DNA of 7,527 bases from Flavobacteriaceae bacterium (lineage in GTDB: Bacteria; Bacteroidota; Bacteroidia; Flavobacteriales; Flavobacteriaceae), in the NCBI GenBank assembly GCA_002687665.1, contig NZAX01000042.1:10239-17765 (forward strand). Reading direction: 5' to 3'. This document shows, piece by piece, positions 7,489 to 7,527 of this stretch (position 1 is the stretch's first letter; each line of letters opens with the position of its first letter). The notes beneath the pieces were generated by a model. That model was not told the DNA's origin. It made no database searches and saw only the letters and a list, made by a program, of their open reading frames with translations. A program made the translations under genes and the position numbers.

Positions 7489-7527
7489 GTGTAAAATTAA
7501 GGATTTATAACAGCCTATTTCTAAAAA

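Noticed and set aside
7489..7527. Possible promoter for tilS upstream of its ATG
   Set aside because: On the minus strand the sequence has only an imperfect TAATTTTA instead of TAnnTTTG, no -33 element, and the window ends after 39 bases, so no promoter can be supported.
1..7527. Defence, mobile or CRISPR-type system
   Set aside because: All coding space is taken by housekeeping or metabolic families; no transposase, integrase, nuclease, toxin, direct-repeat array or inverted terminal repeat was seen on either strand.

Overview
The window looks like ordinary chromosomal DNA from a member of the Bacteroidota, most likely a Cytophagales/Cyclobacteriaceae-like marine or freshwater bacterium. 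This assignment is inferred. It rests on the low GC content, the DUF5916 outer-membrane protein with an N-terminal CBM9-like domain (a family centred on Bacteroidota), the style of the DsbD and TilS proteins, and the general lack of strong Shine-Dalgarno sequences. The window is almost fully coding. The only non-coding stretches are 1206-1252, 4197-4202 and 7489-7527, so no gap approaches 300 bases. No RNA gene, IS element, CRISPR array, phage gene or long repeat was seen.

Left half, plus strand (1-4196): four genes run head to tail with little or no spacing and probably form one transcription unit that begins upstream of the window. They are the C-terminal third of a class-3-type aldehyde dehydrogenase, a nitroreductase-family flavoprotein whose start overlaps the ALDH stop (TAATG), a creatininase-family metal-dependent amidohydrolase, and a large secreted protein with a CBM9-like domain followed by a DUF5916 region that is probably an outer-membrane beta-barrel. 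Two redox enzymes, a C-N hydrolase and a surface protein would fit a small-molecule catabolic or detoxification cluster, but nothing in the sequence names a substrate.

Right half, minus strand (7488-4203): tilS (tRNA-Ile lysidine synthase) is followed by dsbD (transmembrane thiol-disulfide interchange protein). Their reading frames overlap by 8 bases, so they are very likely co-transcribed and translationally coupled. Both are full length and carry all their diagnostic motifs. The two transcription units converge at 4197-4202 with only 6 bases between stop codons, so any terminator must lie inside coding sequence.

I did not find a convincing undescribed system. The points most worth a second look are the composition of the plus-strand cluster, the unknown function of the DUF5916 protein, and the very tight gene junctions.
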